Source: Natronospirillum operosum (GTDB lineage: Bacteria > Pseudomonadota > Gammaproteobacteria > Pseudomonadales > Natronospirillaceae). From it: DNA of 64,000 nucleotides. Both the position numbers and the translations under genes were made by a program. Each line of letters opens with the position of its first letter. Position 1 is the stretch's first letter. The stretch spans positions 969,893-1,033,892 of the forward strand of contig NZ_SRMF01000001.1 in NCBI RefSeq assembly GCF_004768465.1, read 5' to 3'. Positions 62,284 to 64,000 of this stretch are shown here, piece by piece. Under the pieces are notes generated by a model that searched no databases, was not told where the DNA came from, and was given only the letters and a program-made list of their open reading frames with translations.

Positions 62284-63303
62284 CTAGCGAGCCCCCAGAA
62301 TGGCCACCTGAGCCTCCCGGATCAGCGCCGGCCCCTGATAGATCAAACCCGAATAGAGCTGCACCAGCTGAGCGCCGGCCTGGACCTTGCGTGCGGCACC
62401 TTCGCCCTGGACCACACCACCCACACCGATCACCGGCATGCGGCCCTGCAGATGACCGACCAGATCGGCCAGGGCCCGGGTGCTCAGGTCCAGCAGAGGT
62501 GCACCGCTGAGGCCGCCGGCTTCATCGGCATGGGGCTGACCGGCCACCAGGCTGCGTTCCACCGTGGTGTTAGTGGCAATAGCACCATCAACACCACTGT
62601 CCAGCAGTGTCTGTGCGACCAGTTCCAGCTCACCGGCGGTCATGTCCGGGGCAATCTTGACCAGCAGTGGCACCCGGCGCTGGTGGCGACCGTCAAGTTG
62701 ATCGCGCCGTTCAACCAACCGCCCCAGCAAGCGGGCCATGACCTCGCCAAACTGCAACGAGCGCAGGCCCGGCGTGTTCGGAGAAGACAGATTGACGGTG
62801 ATGTAATCGGCATACGGATGCACCGCCTGCAGACAGGCCAGATAGTCGTCAGCCGCCTGCTCCACCGGAGTGTCGATGTTCTTGCCGATATTGACCCCCA
62901 CAATGCCCTCGAAAGTGCGGCGCTGCAGATTCTTGACCAGATGGTCGACACCCCTGTTGTTGAACCCCATGCGGTTGATCAGCGCCTCGGCGGCGGGCAG
63001 ACGAAACAGGCGGGGCGCCGGATTACCGGGCTGCGGTCGTGGCGTCACGGTACCCACTTCGACATGGCCGAAGCCCAGCGCCCCCAAGGCGTCAATATAG
63101 TCACCGTTCTTATCCAGACCCGCCGCCAGACCGACTCGATTGGGAAAGGACAGGCCCCACAGGTTGACCGGGTCTGCCGGCACGCGATCCGTGACCAGGC
63201 CGGTCAGGCGCAGTCGATGCAGAGCGCCCAGCCAGTCCAGGGTCTGTTCATGAGCCAGTTCCGCATCCAGACGAAACAGCACGGGGCGCAGCAGTGAATA
63301 CAT
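62284..63303 (-). CDS. pyrD: Dihydroorotate dehydrogenase (quinone), class 2
   Basis: This 339-residue FMN enzyme oxidises dihydroorotate to orotate with quinone at the inner membrane. It has the amphipathic N-terminal helix (MYSLLRPVLFRLDAELAHE) that reaches the membrane, NRVGLAAGLDKNGD, VNLSSPNTPGLRSLQ with the catalytic Ser in place of the class 1 Cys, and VGGVVQGEGAARK at the FMN site. I chose the ATG at 63303, with AAGGA about ten bases upstream; a GTG six codons earlier (63321) is also possible. Confidence 0.96.
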   Translation of the reverse strand: MYSLLRPVLFRLDAELAHEQTLDWLGALHRLRLTGLVTDRVPADPVNLWGLSFPNRVGLAAGLDKNGDYIDALGALGFGHVEVGTVTPRPQPGNPAPRLFRLPAAEALINRMGFNNRGVDHLVKNLQRRTFEGIVGVNIGKNIDTPVEQAADDYLACLQAVHPYADYITVNLSSPNTPGLRSLQFGEVMARLLGRLVERRDQLDGRHQRRVPLLVKIAPDMTAGELELVAQTLLDSGVDGAIATNTTVERSLVAGQPHADEAGGLSGAPLLDLSTRALADLVGHLQGRMPVIGVGGVVQGEGAARKVQAGAQLVQLYSGLIYQGPALIREAQVAILGAR

Positions 63304-63397
63304 GGGCGACCGATCCTTCACTTTCCACCGGCGATGCGGGATGCACCGCCGTGGAGCGCATTATAGTGGCTACAGTGAAGCCCGTCACCCGAGGCGG

Positions 63398-64000
63398 TCA
63401 AACAGGCTGCTGCTGCCGCTCCAGCAACGTCTTCAGTTCCGGGATGCAGCTGCCGCAGTTGGTGCCACAGCGCAGGGACTGACCCAGCGCCTGCACCGAC
63501 CGGCAACCCTGCTCGCCGATTGCACTCTGAATCTCGTTGCGCCCCACCTGATAACAACTGCAGACGATGGGCCCGGGATCCGCTACGCCGCCACTGCGCC
63601 CGGCCAGCAGATCCCGTCGATCGGCCGTTTCCAGCTCCGCAGCCAGCAACTGGTCCACCCACTCCGGATTGACTTCCGGCAGCCGGGGCTGCAGCCAGAT
63701 GACCGCGCTCAGGCGACCGTCCAGAAATGCCGCAACCCGTTCCGTCTCGGCATAGGCATCCACAAAGCTCTGGAACTGGGCCGCCGGCCAGCGCTGCTGC
63801 AGCCACTCCCGGCCGGAGAACGCCTCCACCGCTATCTGATAGAGGGTGCCGCCACTCAGGTCACGGCGAATCCAGGCAGGCCAGGGCGGGTCAGCCAGAG
63901 CTTGCGGCAACCAGCAGAAACCCTGACGGCTCGGTGTCCAGGGGCTCACACTGACCACCGCATGCTTGAGCTCCGGCTGACCGGATATTGGGTCCACATG
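63398..64000 (-). CDS. Assimilatory nitrate reductase large subunit, C-terminal part (NasA type)
   Basis: Only about 200 C-terminal codons are visible; the frame continues past the right edge, with no start inside. DPISGQPELKHAVVSVSPW is typical of the end of the molybdopterin-binding domain. The following segment ends with a BFD-like 2Fe-2S domain: IVCSCYQVGRNEIQSAI and LRCGTNCGSCIPELKTLL supply the four cysteines. This combination marks the NasA/NarB nitrate reductases of the assimilatory pathway that take electrons from NADH- or ferredoxin-dependent partners. Its neighbours lie outside the window. Confidence 0.85.
   Translation of the reverse strand, partial: HVDPISGQPELKHAVVSVSPWTPSRQGFCWLPQALADPPWPAWIRRDLSGGTLYQIAVEAFSGREWLQQRWPAAQFQSFVDAYAETERVAAFLDGRLSAVIWLQPRLPEVNPEWVDQLLAAELETADRRDLLAGRSGGVADPGPIVCSCYQVGRNEIQSAIGEQGCRSVQALGQSLRCGTNCGSCIPELKTLLERQQQPV

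Overview
This window is a stretch of core chromosome from a GC-rich gammaproteobacterium, probably a marine or halophilic member of the Pseudomonadales/Oceanospirillales side of the class. The evidence is gene order. It has a sdhCDAB-sucAB-lpd-sucCD block divergent from gltA, fadB-fadA near topA, tusB-tusE-ybiB, rlmL-rmf-pyrD, and ppsA divergent from its regulatory kinase, all arrangements familiar from Pseudomonas and its relatives. The species cannot be named from sequence alone. I see no prophage, integrase, transposase, CRISPR array, rRNA or tRNA.

Layout. 1-1530: end of the Tus sulfur-relay operon (tusB end, tusE) and ybiB. 1567-3931 (minus): a probable tRNA-queuosine mannosyltransferase, a secreted DUF1566/Lcl protein and a small alpha/beta hydrolase. 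3932-4493: a gene-free block with three multi-hairpin palindromic elements and the suc terminator. 4494-15636 (minus): succinyl-CoA synthetase, lpd, 2-oxoglutarate dehydrogenase and succinate dehydrogenase, read from a sigma-70-like promoter. This promoter is back to back with the gltA promoter, so the oxidative half of the TCA cycle is one divergent locus. 17437-24659: topA, an uncharacterised membrane-anchored protein, and fadBA with a PsrA-type palindrome upstream. 24822-28014: two uncharacterised proteins and the ABC-F ATPase Uup. 28124-32349: an RND efflux pair whose permease has an atypical proton-relay signature. 32303-37422: MOSC protein, CheV, glutaredoxin-like protein, DUF5610 protein, LysR regulator and YajG lipoprotein. 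37452-42476: YaaA, a glyoxalase II-like hydrolase, a chemoreceptor behind a near-consensus sigma-28 (FliA) promoter, and an aldo/keto reductase.

42549-49808: a small basic protein, a DUF1624 membrane protein, PepN, DUF2797, YeaC, NAD kinase, DUF1853 and a DnaJ-related protein. 49809-56448: ppsA and its bifunctional regulator, trmA, a DUF418 membrane protein and a YihY/BrkB protein. 56483-64000: a PAS-GGDEF-EAL protein, the bifunctional 23S rRNA methyltransferase RlmKL, ribosome modulation factor, class 2 dihydroorotate dehydrogenase, and the C-terminal end of an assimilatory nitrate reductase that runs off the right edge.

The genes mainly describe respiration and carbon flow: TCA cycle, beta-oxidation, and gluconeogenic PEP synthesis. 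tRNA/rRNA modification (TusE, QTMAN, TrmA, RlmKL) and motility or c-di-GMP signalling (CheV, chemoreceptor, GGDEF-EAL) are also represented. I did not find a convincing new multi-gene system. The most unusual items are the multi-hairpin repeats at 4058-4397, the RND proton-relay variant, the bacterial QTMAN homologue, and several conserved but uncharacterised proteins.
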